Of a stretch of DNA of 64,000 nucleotides, positions 15,371-24,549 are shown piece by piece; within the stretch, counting starts at the first letter, position 1; each line of letters opens with the position of its first letter. The stretch is from Gelatiniphilus marinus (GTDB lineage: Bacteria > Bacteroidota > Bacteroidia > Flavobacteriales > Flavobacteriaceae): the NCBI RefSeq assembly GCF_042678305.1, contig NZ_JBHUDT010000001.1; one strand, given 5' to 3'. A program made the translations under genes and the position numbers. The notes below the pieces were generated by a model. The model saw only the letters and a program-made list of their open reading frames with translations. It made no database searches and was not told where the DNA came from.

Positions 15371-16141
15371 ATGATAAAAAAAACAATTTCAGTGATGGCT
15401 GTTATTGCTATGGTTTTTAGTGCCACGGTAACAGCAAACGCCCAAGAAGACAAAACCTACACCATGTGGGAAAACATTATGTTAACTCCAGACAACACCA
15501 AATTAAAAGTGTTATCAGAAAACATGAGAAAACACAATGCCAAATACCATAACAAAGCACCTTACAATGCAACCGTTTATAATATCGTTTCTGGACCTAA
15601 TTCTGGAAAGATTATATGGCAAATGGGACCCATGCATTATAAACATAACGATTCGCGCCCAAGTGAAGGCGGACACGACGAAGATTGGAGAGACAACGTA
15701 ATGCCGTTTATAAAAAAAATAAATACCATCGAGTATTGGACCCAAGACGATAAATTATCTAATACCAGTATGTTACAAGGAGATGGTATAAATTATCCGC
15801 TTTTATTTGTAAGAGTTGGAGAGATTGAAAAGGACCAAGTATCATCCATAAGTCTGTTTTATAAATATGTAAGTAAAACGGTTAAAGCTATGGATGGTGT
15901 TAATCCTTGGGGATTGTATTATAATGAATTTAGGCAAGGCAACTTAGGGCGGCATGTGGCTTCGGTAAGTTTTTATAAAAATTGGACCGAGTTTGATGAG
16001 GAAGAAAATAATTTTAAAAAAACCTTTGAAAAAGTTCACGGCGAAGAAAATTGGCAAATGTTTATAGATATGGCCAACCGAACGTTCTCGAATTCCTGGG
16101 ATGAAATATGGTCTTACAACAAACACATGAGCGGACACTAA
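15371..16141 (+). CDS. Secreted protein of unknown function
   Basis: The protein has about 256 residues. I choose the start at MIKKTISVMAVIAMVFS (an alternative ATG lies three bases upstream), because it gives a clean signal peptide ending TANAQ. A longer frame begins inside the promoter. The mature part has repeated aromatic features (TMWENIML, HNAKYHNKAPYNATVYN, WQMFIDMANRTF) and may form a tandem ferredoxin-like/antibiotic-monooxygenase-type fold, but I see no catalytic motif. It is monocistronic, between a promoter and a terminator. Confidence 0.7.
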   Translation: MIKKTISVMAVIAMVFSATVTANAQEDKTYTMWENIMLTPDNTKLKVLSENMRKHNAKYHNKAPYNATVYNIVSGPNSGKIIWQMGPMHYKHNDSRPSEGGHDEDWRDNVMPFIKKINTIEYWTQDDKLSNTSMLQGDGINYPLLFVRVGEIEKDQVSSISLFYKYVSKTVKAMDGVNPWGLYYNEFRQGNLGRHVASVSFYKNWTEFDEEENNFKKTFEKVHGEENWQMFIDMANRTFSNSWDEIWSYNKHMSGH

Positions 16142-16172
16142 GCAACTGCTTTAAGAAGGCTCTAACCTGCTT

Positions 16173-16212
16173 AAAAAACCTTTGGTGCTTTATGCATTTC
16201 AAAGGTTTTTTT
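16173..16212 (+). terminator. Intrinsic terminator
   Basis: AAAAAACCTTTG and CAAAGGTTTTTTT form a 12-base stem around a 15-base loop, with the T-run as part of the 3' arm. Confidence 0.8.
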
Positions 16213-16341
16213 GCTAAATATTTCTTTTAACTTCTTTTTGAGCACTTTAACTTTTTTATTTTTCGATACATTCCTTTTTTTCTATTTTTATTAAATAAAC
16301 TGAAAATAGCACTTTAATAAACAACCTAAGAAAAGTAAGTT

Positions 16342-16656
16342 ATGGAAAATGGCTTTGTAATTTTGGCAATAATAGCACTATTATTTTTAAGTATATATGG
16401 TTATACTTATGGTACTATTGCTCTAGAAAAAATTAAAGAAAAGAAAAATGAAAAGCAAAATATGCGGCTTGAAGAAATCCGGCTTGAAGAAAGACAAAGA
16501 AGGCAGGCCATAAGGGATGAAAAGCTAAGAAAACAAAATAAAAGACGCGAAGAAATTAAACGTGAGCTTAAGTTACTTGAAGAAAAAAAACTTAACAACG
16601 ACCACCAGCTAAACACCTTGCGCGTTGAAAAAATGAAACAGAAAAAAGTGAGTTAA
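16342..16656 (+). CDS. Membrane-anchored coiled-coil protein
   Basis: This 104-residue protein has one N-terminal membrane helix (residues 5-25) followed by an almost uninterrupted, highly charged helix rich in Lys, Arg, Glu and Gln (residues 33-100), which should form a coiled coil in the cytoplasm. It is not recognised as a named family. The lengths and order resemble small structural or scaffolding proteins, but no function can be given. Confidence 0.6.
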   Translation: MENGFVILAIIALLFLSIYGYTYGTIALEKIKEKKNEKQNMRLEEIRLEERQRRQAIRDEKLRKQNKRREEIKRELKLLEEKKLNNDHQLNTLRVEKMKQKKVS

Positions 16657-17262
16657 TTACCCAACCTATTTGCAAATGCAATATATACGGTAGAAAACTC
16701 ACTACATTCCGGCAAAATCTTATAAAGATTAAAAATTAATCTCACGGCTTAAAGGTTAACGGCCTATATTTATTAACCAATATGCCAGTTCATTAAAAAA
16801 AATTAAAAGAGTTTTACCATTTTCGGTAAGCAGGTTCTGCATCTTTAACCATGCTGTTAACCAAATGGTTCTTTTCTAATTCTTGGTGGTTTTTAGAGAA
16901 CATTTTACTACCACTTTTACAGACTTCCCGTTACAAATACTTAAAACCAATGTATTGCCTTCTATTAGTTGCCCATTATACCAAAATTCTATTTTGCAGT
17001 TAAAACACGTATTGTATCGCTAATGGCCAACCTACTAAATTTACAAAAAAGCGAATCGTTTATTGCGGCTTTCTTTTCGTAAATTTTTATAAACTCATCT
17101 TTAAAACCTTCAGCGTTGTTTCCTATTTTTAAACTACTTACCAAAAAAAATTCATATTAAAAATACATTTAATTCAACTTATATTTGTATTACAAACACA
17201 GTACACTAACTTGCAATAGTTAAAACCAAGCTTACCATAATATCAAGGTCTTAAATAAGCCC
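16657..17262. other. Intergenic region with decayed coding sequence
   Basis: Some 600 bases without an intact gene. The right half (16876-17157) holds a minus-strand coding remnant listed separately. The left half shows nothing beyond A+T-rich sequence. Confidence 0.6.
16876..17157 (-). pseudogene. Remnant of an unidentified protein gene
   Basis: On the minus strand one frame reads a plausible globular sequence (EGFKDEFIKIYEKKAAIND and further to RVLTAK) and stops at a TAG. One base shift at that point continues as KIEFWYNGQLIEGNTLVLS, then CNGKSVKVVVKCSL, before a second stop. Two adjoining protein-like frames with a single break suggest a frameshifted gene fragment. No start codon or family was recognised. 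Confidence 0.35.
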
Positions 17263-17270
17263 TAAATTTG
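17263..17270 (+). promoter_or_regulatory. Promoter -7 element for DsbA-family gene
   Basis: TAAATTTG matches TAnnTTTG and lies 21 bases before the ATG at 17292. It overlaps a TTG codon that opens the frame earlier, so the ATG is the better start. Confidence 0.6.
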
Positions 17271-17291
17271 GCAAGCTATAATAAAAAAAAC

Positions 17292-18221
17292 ATGGCTAAC
17301 AAAACTTCAAATACCAATCCGCTTTTATGCGACCCAGAAACGGGAATATGTGAAATTAAAGGTAATAACCCCAGCAATTCAACAGCAAAAATTGTTCAAT
17401 CCGAATCGAACAAAGTAAAACTGATTTATTTTACAGACCCCATTTGTTCGTCTTGTTGGGGTATTGAGCCGCAATTAAGAAAGCTTAAATTAGAATATGG
17501 CAACCACATTGAGATAGAATACCGAATGGGCGGCTTATTACCCGATTGGAATTACAATAGTGGCGGTATTAGTAAACCATCTGATGTTGCTGAACATTGG
17601 GATGAAGTAAGCCTGCATTACGATATGCCCATAGATGGCGATTTATGGTTAGAAGATCCGCTTAGCTCGTCTTACCCGCCTTCTATCGCTTTTAAGGCAG
17701 CTCAGATTCAAAATCTAGACCAAGCTGTTTTGTTTTTAAGAGCCATGCGCGAAATGCTATTTTTAAAGAAGAAAAACCTAGCTAAATGGGAACATATAGC
17801 AACTGCAGCTAAAACCGTAGGGCTAAATGTTGAACAATTAAAAACTGATTTTGAGGGTAAAGCAAAATTATTATTTCAAGAAGATTTAAATGTGGCCAGA
17901 GCATTTGGCGTAAGAGGTTTTCCAACTATTTTCTTTTTAGATAAAGCTGGCAATAAAGAAAGGGTTTACGGCTCCAGACCTTATGCGCTTTACGAAGCAG
18001 CCATTCTAAAATTTAACCCTACAATTATAAAGAGTGAATACAGCAAAAACTGGGAAGCTCTTTTTTTTAAATATCATACTCTTACCGCAAAAGAATTTTC
18101 TGTGCTTTCGGGCACCCCAAGAAAGGAAAGTGAAGATGTTTTGAACAAACTATCTGACAATGAAACATTAGAAAAATTAAGTACAAAAAACGGATCGTTA
18201 TGGATTATTAAAAATCAATAA
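17292..18221 (+). CDS. DsbA-family dithiol oxidoreductase-like protein
   Basis: This 309-residue cytosolic protein (no signal peptide) has a thioredoxin fold of the FrnE/SpxH-like DsbA group. Seen: a short N-terminal segment with two cysteines (LLCDPETGIC), the active site PICSSCWG (C52, C55) after the first strand, an inserted helical domain, and the cis-proline RGFPTIFF. Relatives in Bacillota feed the regulator Spx to ClpXP or isomerise disulfides; which role applies here is not shown. A C-terminal extension of about 80 residues follows the fold. Confidence 0.8.
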   Translation: MANKTSNTNPLLCDPETGICEIKGNNPSNSTAKIVQSESNKVKLIYFTDPICSSCWGIEPQLRKLKLEYGNHIEIEYRMGGLLPDWNYNSGGISKPSDVAEHWDEVSLHYDMPIDGDLWLEDPLSSSYPPSIAFKAAQIQNLDQAVLFLRAMREMLFLKKKNLAKWEHIATAAKTVGLNVEQLKTDFEGKAKLLFQEDLNVARAFGVRGFPTIFFLDKAGNKERVYGSRPYALYEAAILKFNPTIIKSEYSKNWEALFFKYHTLTAKEFSVLSGTPRKESEDVLNKLSDNETLEKLSTKNGSLWIIKNQ

Positions 18222-18268
18222 TATTTAACACATATTAAATCCTTGAGACTAATATTTCATTTATATTT

Positions 18269-18598
18269 ATGAAAGCACTTTTATTAACACTATTTATATC
18301 TCTATCTTTCAAGGTATCAGCCCAATCGCTATATGCGCCACGAACAAATACTAAAATAAGTCAAACCACTTCTGAAACTTTTAGCGTTACTTTTAAAAAG
18401 TCTATGTATGGTATTGCCTTTAAAACCAACGATAGATTGCTTACCAATAGCTTGAAAACAAAAATAGAGCAATTTATGATCAACACTAACTGCTCTAAAT
18501 TTAAAGGTTTAGGTGTATTTACCTTAAATATTATTAAACGCAAGGGCAGTTATTTTGTAGTAGAGCAAAAAAAACCAGAAAAACTAATCGAAATCTAG
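18269..18598 (+). CDS. Small secreted protein, unknown
   Basis: This 109-residue protein has a signal peptide (MKALLLTLFISLSFKVSAQ, cleavage after SAQ). The mature part is basic and rich in Thr, Lys and Ser, with one cysteine (INTNCSKF). I do not recognise it. It follows the DsbA-like gene by 47 bases and may share its transcript. Confidence 0.55.
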   Translation: MKALLLTLFISLSFKVSAQSLYAPRTNTKISQTTSETFSVTFKKSMYGIAFKTNDRLLTNSLKTKIEQFMINTNCSKFKGLGVFTLNIIKRKGSYFVVEQKKPEKLIEI

Positions 18599-19299
18599 TT
18601 AATATCTATTGCCTGTTTACCTGCTCATCGCATTGGCTGCTTTAGCAACTTTAGGGCTATCGGTTAGAAAAACCGTACTAATGCATACACTTAAAGTTAA
18701 CTACGTCTAAATTTTCAACGTCTATTTATTGCAAAGCAATTTTGATTTTATTGATGTTGTATATAAAAAAAAAGGTTTTCGCTTAGGGCATCGAACAGCT
18801 TAAAACCCTAGTTTATTTTTCAGGATTTAAAGCCTCCCCAAACTTATAAAAATTCTTGATCGGGGTTTTGTTGAAGTTCTTCAGCTTACTTTCCATTTTA
18901 TTTGGTGGCTGTATTTAGTTTTTACTGCGCTTGGTTTGCTTGTTATTAAACAGCTTATCGACAAGCTCTAGCACCAACTCAAATTTGATTTATTACCCAA
19001 ATCGTTATTTTTTTATCTTTGTTAAAAGCATTAACCCGAAACGCTCACTGTTTAACAAAGCGTTTTACCGTTGGGGTTAATCTTTTAAAAAAGGTTATCA
19101 TGTGGTGGGTAATGATTTTTGAAACCAAGGATTTTAAAAGTTATTGTCGGTTGCACCGAACCCACCGTAACCTTTTGCTTTTTATTTTTAGTCGTTTTCT
19201 GTATGATGCTCATTCCCAAATTTGTTGCATTATTTATAGCATCTGTTGTCGGAAAATTTTGAATAAATGTATATGAACCAAAATTAATAGTAAGTAAAA
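18599..19299. other. Intergenic region, no intact gene
   Basis: About 700 bases with scattered hydrophobic open stretches (for example near 18840-18960) broken by many stops in every frame. It looks like decayed coding DNA, but no family can be named. An 85-codon frame at 19019-19276 is rejected on composition. Confidence 0.55.
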
Positions 19300-20820
19300 C
19301 TACTGCATAACCACATTGCTGTACTTTGCATTAACCACAATGGTTTTGTTGGTTTCGGTGGTATTGGTTGTAAACGAAGATATATTATTACCAGTAGGCT
19401 TTTCGGGGTGCTTAAAGCGTGTTCGCGTTCCTTTGTACTGCAAATTATGCTTTACTTTTGGAAGCATTATAACGGCATCGCTGTTTTGAAGAATAACATT
19501 TAAGTTGGTAAAAGCATCATCAATTTTTAAAATTTTCAGGTCGCCAATGCTACCATCGATAATGGCACTACCCAATAAGTTTTGTATTTCGATGTTTGAA
19601 GAATTAGAGGTTAATACCAATTGCTTTACATGATTTAACTGGGCATTTTCAACGTATTTTAAATTGAGCTCTCCCAAATTCCAATGTGTAACGTAAACCG
19701 GAGAATAAGAAGCATTAATAGAAGTAGAACTTCCATTAATACTGTGTGCTGTAAATTTGGTATGTGATAAGTTTGCCTTTAAATTATCGATATTAGCCGC
19801 GAATTCTATTTCGCCATGCCTCACATTAACTTTTAATTTAGCGTCTTTTGGCATTTTAATCTTAATGGTTTTTTTGACTTTAGAATTTGATTTTTTGTTA
19901 ACCATTTTTTCGATTAAAACACGTCGTTCGTCAGATAATTTTTTGCGCTCTTTAGCATTTCTTTTGTGCGCTTCTGCCCTTTCTTTGTGCGCTTTGGCTT
20001 GTTCTTTTGTGCGTGCTTTATGGGCTTCAACGCGGGCGGTTTGCACTTTCATGCGTTCGGTAAAGCTTTTGCCCCAGGCTTCCATTTTTTTAGCGTATGC
20101 CTCATTGTCCCATTTGCCTTCAAACTTTTCAGCCCATTCTTCCATTTGTTCGGCGTATTTTTCGCTCCATTGCTTCCCGAATTTTTCGCCCCAAGCTTTC
20201 ATTTTCTCCTCGTAATCCTTACCAAACTTTTTTTCAAAATTTTTGGTGTATTCTTCCATATATTTTTCGCCATCCTTTTTATAGGCTTTATAATCAAAAT
20301 GGAATTGGTTAACGCCTTCGGGTAATTCAGGCAGCTGCGGCAGTTTGGGCAACTCAGGCAGTTCTGGTAATTCGGGTAGTTCTGGGAAATTAGGCATCTC
20401 AAAATGGAAAACCATTTCTGGCATATCTGCCAATTCATATTTCAATTCTCTCAAAACGGCATAGGGTTCATCATTTTCTTTATCAATTTTATATGCCCAA
20501 ACAAATGGTTCTGAATTGTTTTTTGTGGCTATTGAAACCTGCCCTGGCGAACCTTCAACATTTACGACCCAGTCTTTTAAAACGGCCTGTAATTCTTCTT
20601 TGCTTAAATCGTCGCTTTCAATATAGGCTTCAATTTCCACGGTGCCTTTGTTCCAAGTATCGAATACAATATTGCAATGGCTTGTGTTTAAATCGATGGT
20701 AACATTTTTATCGACTTTAATAGATTGCGATACTTTAGTTAGTTTTTGCTGAGCCAATAAACCGCTCGAAATAAAAAACACTAAAGCAAATTGTTTTATT
20801 TTTATGATTGTTCTGTTCAT
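19300..20820 (-). CDS. Secreted charged-helix protein of sigma-factor operon (DUF4097-like)
   Basis: The 506-residue exported protein has a signal peptide ending GLLAQ (about residue 24). Three parts follow: an N-terminal beta-like segment (30-140); a run of PEL/PKL/PQL tripeptides (146-168); a long charged helical region (172-310) with repeating MKAWGEKFGKQW-like units; and a C-terminal beta-helix-like domain (315-506) resembling putative-adhesin (DUF4097) proteins. It is the third gene of an operon with an ECF sigma factor and a membrane protein, so it is probably both an envelope-stress output and part of its sensing. The function is not established. Confidence 0.65.
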   Translation of the reverse strand: MNRTIIKIKQFALVFFISSGLLAQQKLTKVSQSIKVDKNVTIDLNTSHCNIVFDTWNKGTVEIEAYIESDDLSKEELQAVLKDWVVNVEGSPGQVSIATKNNSEPFVWAYKIDKENDEPYAVLRELKYELADMPEMVFHFEMPNFPELPELPELPELPKLPQLPELPEGVNQFHFDYKAYKKDGEKYMEEYTKNFEKKFGKDYEEKMKAWGEKFGKQWSEKYAEQMEEWAEKFEGKWDNEAYAKKMEAWGKSFTERMKVQTARVEAHKARTKEQAKAHKERAEAHKRNAKERKKLSDERRVLIEKMVNKKSNSKVKKTIKIKMPKDAKLKVNVRHGEIEFAANIDNLKANLSHTKFTAHSINGSSTSINASYSPVYVTHWNLGELNLKYVENAQLNHVKQLVLTSNSSNIEIQNLLGSAIIDGSIGDLKILKIDDAFTNLNVILQNSDAVIMLPKVKHNLQYKGTRTRFKHPEKPTGNNISSFTTNTTETNKTIVVNAKYSNVVMQ

Positions 20821-20861
20821 TTTTTTGATTTTTTAGATAGTGTCTGTTTTCCAATGAGCCA

Positions 20862-21431
20862 CTATACAGATAGTTTTTCTTCTTCAAGATTATTATCAGA
20901 AGTTTGTAATTCGTTTAATTGCGATCGTAAACGATGTAAAAGATTTAAACGGAATTTTAAATTATCGATCAATGCATTTACCGTTAACTCGCTGGGACCG
21001 GACTCGGTCAATTCTATTGATAGGCGTTGGTATTCTTTATCCAATTCATCCAACTGCAATAAATACCCATCAAAAATGGCTTTGGTATCTGGCGTATATT
21101 TCATTTTAGAGAGCTCTAAATTTATGCTTGCCAAGTAGTAATCTTCAACCTTTTTTAAACCTGGAGACACATCACCCAATGTTTTAATTTCAGCAGGATT
21201 AGTGGTTGCTACTTCAATAGGTTTTTCTGGCTGCAAATGGTGGTACGTACCAAAACCCAACCCTAAAAGCAGCACAACACCAGCGGCTATTTGAACCCAA
21301 TTAAAACGAGGCTTTCGTTTTTTGGGCAATGCTTTATCCAACTTTTTAAGAAATCTAGTTTGATGATTCTCAGGCATCTTTTCATTCAAAGCCTTATCAT
21401 CTTTAAACAACTCTCTAATATCTCGTGCCAT
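20862..21431 (-). CDS. Single-pass membrane protein, putative anti-sigma partner
   Basis: This 189-residue protein has a cytoplasmic N-terminal part starting MARDIRELFKDD, one membrane helix (about residues 46-65, WVQIAAGVVLLLGLGFGTY) and an outer helical domain with heptad-like leucines (LLQLDELDKEYQ). Its start overlaps the end of the sigma factor gene by 17 bases. The layout is that of an anti-sigma factor or its sensor, but it lacks a recognised anti-sigma zinc motif, so the role is inferred from context. Confidence 0.65.
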   Translation of the reverse strand: MARDIRELFKDDKALNEKMPENHQTRFLKKLDKALPKKRKPRFNWVQIAAGVVLLLGLGFGTYHHLQPEKPIEVATTNPAEIKTLGDVSPGLKKVEDYYLASINLELSKMKYTPDTKAIFDGYLLQLDELDKEYQRLSIELTESGPSELTVNALIDNLKFRLNLLHRLRSQLNELQTSDNNLEEEKLSV

Positions 21432-21966
21432 TTTTTTTAAGTGTTAACAGTTCTTGTAATTTTGCTTTACCTCTAAATAACTGTGTACGCGATGCCACTT
21501 CGGTAATATTTAAAATCTCCGAAATTTCCTGATGGTCGTAACCCTCAATCAAATACAGCATTACCACATATTGGTATTTATCGGGTAAATTATTAATAGC
21601 CTTTTTTACATCGTTTAATGTAATGGCATCTTCAACCAACCATTTGTCATCATAATCAGCTTCTACAACTTTTAGGTGCACCTCGTCTAATTTCACAAGT
21701 TTTTGCTTTTTAGACTTTAAGAAATCAATGCTTTTATTAACAACAATACGTTTTAACCACGCGCCAAAAGTAACCTCGGCCTTGTATTGGTGCAGTTTAG
21801 AAAACGCTTTAATAAAAGCTTCCTGCACCACATCTTCGGCATCATTAGCATCCTTTAAAAACCGGTTAGCAACAATATACATACCGTCGCAGTACTGGTT
21901 GTATAACTGCAATTGCGCTTTCCTGTTGTTTTGTTTACATTGTTCAATAATGTCAACTTTAAACAT
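21415..21966 (-). CDS. RNA polymerase sigma-70 family factor, ECF type
   Basis: This ECF sigma factor of about 183 residues directs RNA polymerase to a small regulon. Seen: region 2 with DANDAEDVVQEAFIKAF and GAWLKRIVVNKSIDFL, and region 4 with LPDKYQYVVMLYLIEGY followed by the HQEISEILNITEVASRTQ helix-turn-helix. I prefer the start MFKVDIIEQC at 21966; an upstream ATG at 21996 would add ten residues. It is the first gene of an operon with the membrane protein and the charged secreted protein. Confidence 0.88.
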   Translation of the reverse strand: MFKVDIIEQCKQNNRKAQLQLYNQYCDGMYIVANRFLKDANDAEDVVQEAFIKAFSKLHQYKAEVTFGAWLKRIVVNKSIDFLKSKKQKLVKLDEVHLKVVEADYDDKWLVEDAITLNDVKKAINNLPDKYQYVVMLYLIEGYDHQEISEILNITEVASRTQLFRGKAKLQELLTLKKNGTRY

Positions 21967-22300
21967 GCTAATTGTACTTTTGGTTCCATCCCACATAATA
22001 TATTAGAAAATCTATTACGTTTTAAAATTACTTTAAAACATAGCACTTCAGTACTTTTTATTGCAATTTCAAACTTTATCACGACATACTAATACATCAT
22101 GTGGTTTCAGTTAGTTCATTTTAAAAGACGACAAAAAAAGTAAGCTGTTGCAAAAAACATACATTCTTTCAAAAAAAAAAAAAAAAGACCTAAAAGCAGA
22201 AACTAATCCATTATAGATTCATTTTTTTTCAATTAAACTACAGCTTTAAAATCAATCTATTTACATTTTATATTATTATTTTAGTACAAAATTTTAAACT

Positions 22301-23389
22301 ATGACAAAAAAGAGCATTCTTAATAAAAAATCTATGGATTTTTTAGAGAAATATTTAAACAACGCCGCTCCAACAGGTTACGAGTGGACCGGACAAAAAA
22401 TTTGGATGGATTACCTAAAACCGTATGTAGATGAATTTATTACAGATACCTATGGGACTGCAGTTGGGGTAATAAACCCCGAAGCTAAATACAAGGTAGT
22501 TATAGAAGGGCATGCCGATGAAATTTCGTGGTATGTTAACTACATTAGCGACAACGGCTTAATTTATGTCATTAGAAATGGCGGAAGCGACCATCAAATT
22601 GCACCGAGTAAAGTGGTTAATATCCATACTAAAAGCGGAATTGTAAAAGGCGTTTTTGGCTGGCCAGCGATACACACGCGCGACAAATCTAAAGAGGAAG
22701 CGCCAAAACCAGAAAATATTTTTATTGATTGCGGTTGCAAAACTAAAGAAGAAGTCGAGAAATTAGGGGTTCATGTAGGTTGTGTGATTACTTACCCAGA
22801 TGAATTTCACATTTTAAACAAAGACAATTTTGTGTGTCGTGCTTTAGACAACAGAATGGGTGGTTTTATGATTGCCGAAGTAGCGCGATTACTTAAAGAA
22901 AACAAAAAAGAACTGCCTTTTGGATTGTACATCACCAACTCCGTTCAAGAGGAGATTGGCTTACGCGGTGCAGAAATGATTACCCACACCATTAAACCAA
23001 ACGTGGCTATTGTTACCGATGTAACCCACGATACCACAACCCCAATGATTGAAATGAAAAAAGAAGGGCATTTGGAATTAGGCAAAGGGCCTGTAATCGC
23101 TTATGCCCCGGCGGTACAACAAAAATTACGCGATTTAATTACAGATACTGCTGAAGCTAAAAAGATTCCCTTCCAACGTTCGGCCCTATCGAGAGCGACA
23201 GGAACAGATACCGATGCCTTTGCTTATAGTAATGGCGGTGTAGCCTCGGCTTTAATCTCATTGCCATTACGCTACATGCATACCACGGTTGAAATGGTGC
23301 ATAAAGAAGATGTTGAAAACGTTATTAAACTCATTTACGAAACCTTACTTAATATAAAGAGCGGCGAAACGTTTAGCTATTTTGAATAA
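22301..23389 (+). CDS. M42-family metallo-aminopeptidase
   Basis: This is a cytosolic dizinc aminopeptidase (362 residues) that trims peptides and forms large tetrahedral assemblies in characterised relatives. Seen: the N-terminal APTGYEW, the first metal ligand H71 with D73 in EGHADEISW, the bridging Asp in ALDNRMGG, the catalytic Glu pair in SVQEEIGLRGAE, VTDVTHD and the C-terminal metal His in RYMHTTVEMVH. All ligands are present. It is monocistronic and is followed by a terminator. Confidence 0.92.
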   Translation: MTKKSILNKKSMDFLEKYLNNAAPTGYEWTGQKIWMDYLKPYVDEFITDTYGTAVGVINPEAKYKVVIEGHADEISWYVNYISDNGLIYVIRNGGSDHQIAPSKVVNIHTKSGIVKGVFGWPAIHTRDKSKEEAPKPENIFIDCGCKTKEEVEKLGVHVGCVITYPDEFHILNKDNFVCRALDNRMGGFMIAEVARLLKENKKELPFGLYITNSVQEEIGLRGAEMITHTIKPNVAIVTDVTHDTTTPMIEMKKEGHLELGKGPVIAYAPAVQQKLRDLITDTAEAKKIPFQRSALSRATGTDTDAFAYSNGGVASALISLPLRYMHTTVEMVHKEDVENVIKLIYETLLNIKSGETFSYFE

Positions 23390-23400
23390 AACCAATACAG

Positions 23401-23430
23401 AAAGCACCATTTAAACGTGGTGCTTTTTTA
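23401..23430 (+). terminator. Intrinsic terminator after M42 peptidase
   Basis: AAAGCACCA and TGGTGCTTT form a nine-base perfect stem with an eight-base loop, then TTTTA. Confidence 0.85.
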
Positions 23431-23441
23431 TTATCATTAGG

Positions 23442-23610
23442 GCGTTACCACAAGGGTCGGGCTTTCCGCTATATCTTTTTTTTACGTCATAGCGAGGAGC
23501 AAGCGACTTAACTATCTTTTAAATTTTAGTTCTAAGCTAGGTATGGTTTTAGCTTTAAAAAAAGGATGAGCCTGTCCTGAGCGGAGTCGAAGGGCATCAA
23601 TCCCTAACGC
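23442..23610 (-). repeat. GCGTTA-ended element, copy C, interrupted
   Basis: The tips match copies A and B (GCGTTACC-ACAAGGGTCGGGCTTTCC on the left, ATCAATCCCTAACGC on the right), but the inside is about 90 bp longer. The extra part contains two other repeat types: CGTCATAGCGAGGAGCAAGC (23485-23504) and a TGTCCTGAGCGGAGTCGAAG stretch (23575-23594). It looks like a composite of nested repeats. Confidence 0.65.
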
Positions 23611-23654
23611 AACCCAGCATACCCATTAAAACATGCTCAATAAAAACCAACAAC

Positions 23655-24215
23655 ATGGACGAAATTATTGATATTGTAACTTCCAACGGTAACCCAACGG
23701 GCAAATCTGCACCCAAATCAATTGTCCACCAAAAAGGCTATTACCATAACACGGCACATGTGTGGTTCTACACAACAAATGGCAAAATTTTACTATCGCA
23801 ACGCTCGTCTAAAAAAATACTTTACCCCTTACTTTGGGATGTTTCTGTAGCCGGCCATATAGATGCCGGCGAAACCATTAAACAAGGCGCTATTAGAGAA
23901 ATTAAAGAAGAAATAGGTTTAGAGGTTTCTGAAGATGATTTGAATAAAATTGGGATTTTTAATTGTTTTAAATCCTACGATAATGGTATTTTAGATAACG
24001 AATTTCATCATACCTTTATTTCCAATTTAAAAGTCTCACTATCTCAATTAACCATTCAAGCTGAAGAAGTTGAAGCCCTAAAACTAGTCTCAACAAACAA
24101 CTTCAAACAGCTTTTAAATACTATTGGTAACAACAACAATCATTTTGTAGCTTCAAATAAATCGTATTACGAAACTGTGCTTCACCATATTGAGCAGGCC
24201 ATGACAAGAAAATAA
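23655..24215 (+). CDS. Nudix hydrolase, isopentenyl-diphosphate isomerase-like
   Basis: This is a 186-residue Nudix-fold enzyme. Seen: the Nudix box from G67 (GHIDAGET) through REIKEEIGL (81-89), all metal-binding glutamates present. The N-terminal ITSNGNPTGK-like segment (here VTSNGNPTGKSAP) and RSSKKILYPLLWD resemble the IPP-isomerase-like Nudix subgroup, but the catalytic Cys of true isomerases was not found, so it is more likely a diphosphate hydrolase. The substrate is unknown. Confidence 0.83.
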   Translation: MDEIIDIVTSNGNPTGKSAPKSIVHQKGYYHNTAHVWFYTTNGKILLSQRSSKKILYPLLWDVSVAGHIDAGETIKQGAIREIKEEIGLEVSEDDLNKIGIFNCFKSYDNGILDNEFHHTFISNLKVSLSQLTIQAEEVEALKLVSTNNFKQLLNTIGNNNNHFVASNKSYYETVLHHIEQAMTRK

Positions 24216-24549
24216 AAAAAACAATAAGCCAGTCCGTCTCATAGACTCAAACATTCATAAAAAATCACTAGTGTCCGTTTAAAATATTATAATGCTATCA
24301 ATTCTTTTAAAATTAAGAACTTTGCACGTTTTTTAAAATGTCACCTTACTTATTTGAAATAATTATTAAGATTTAAAGGAACTATTTTGTTAATTTAAAG
24401 TACTTCTGTTTATCAGTTAGTTAGAATCAAGTCTTGGTTCTTATGTCTATTAGCGAAGCGGTCTTATGTCTTTTGTCGAACATTAATGATAGAAAATAAT
24501 AAAGCGTTTTATAATGCTTATATTTACATGAAAACAATTTCATAAACTT
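24216..24549. other. Intergenic region with short direct repeats
   Basis: About 330 A+T-rich bases without a gene. TCTTATGTCT occurs twice (24439-24448 and 24462-24471) around TAGCGAAGCGG, a remnant of a common flavobacterial repeat. No clear promoter match was found for the carboxylase operon. Confidence 0.5.

Noticed and set aside
19019..19276. 85-codon plus-strand frame
   Set aside because: TTG start, cysteine- and aromatic-rich random composition, and no promoter; taken as chance.
19757..20438. Several overlapping frames antisense to or out of phase with the charged secreted protein
   Set aside because: They are by-products of the repetitive Lys/Glu/Ala codons of the real minus-strand gene.
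22171..22186. A16 run as a regulatory element
   Set aside because: A simple homopolymer in an A+T-rich divergent spacer, with no further structure.
24430..24475. Transposon end between Nudix and carboxylase genes
   Set aside because: Only two ten-base direct repeats were found, with no inverted ends or transposase.
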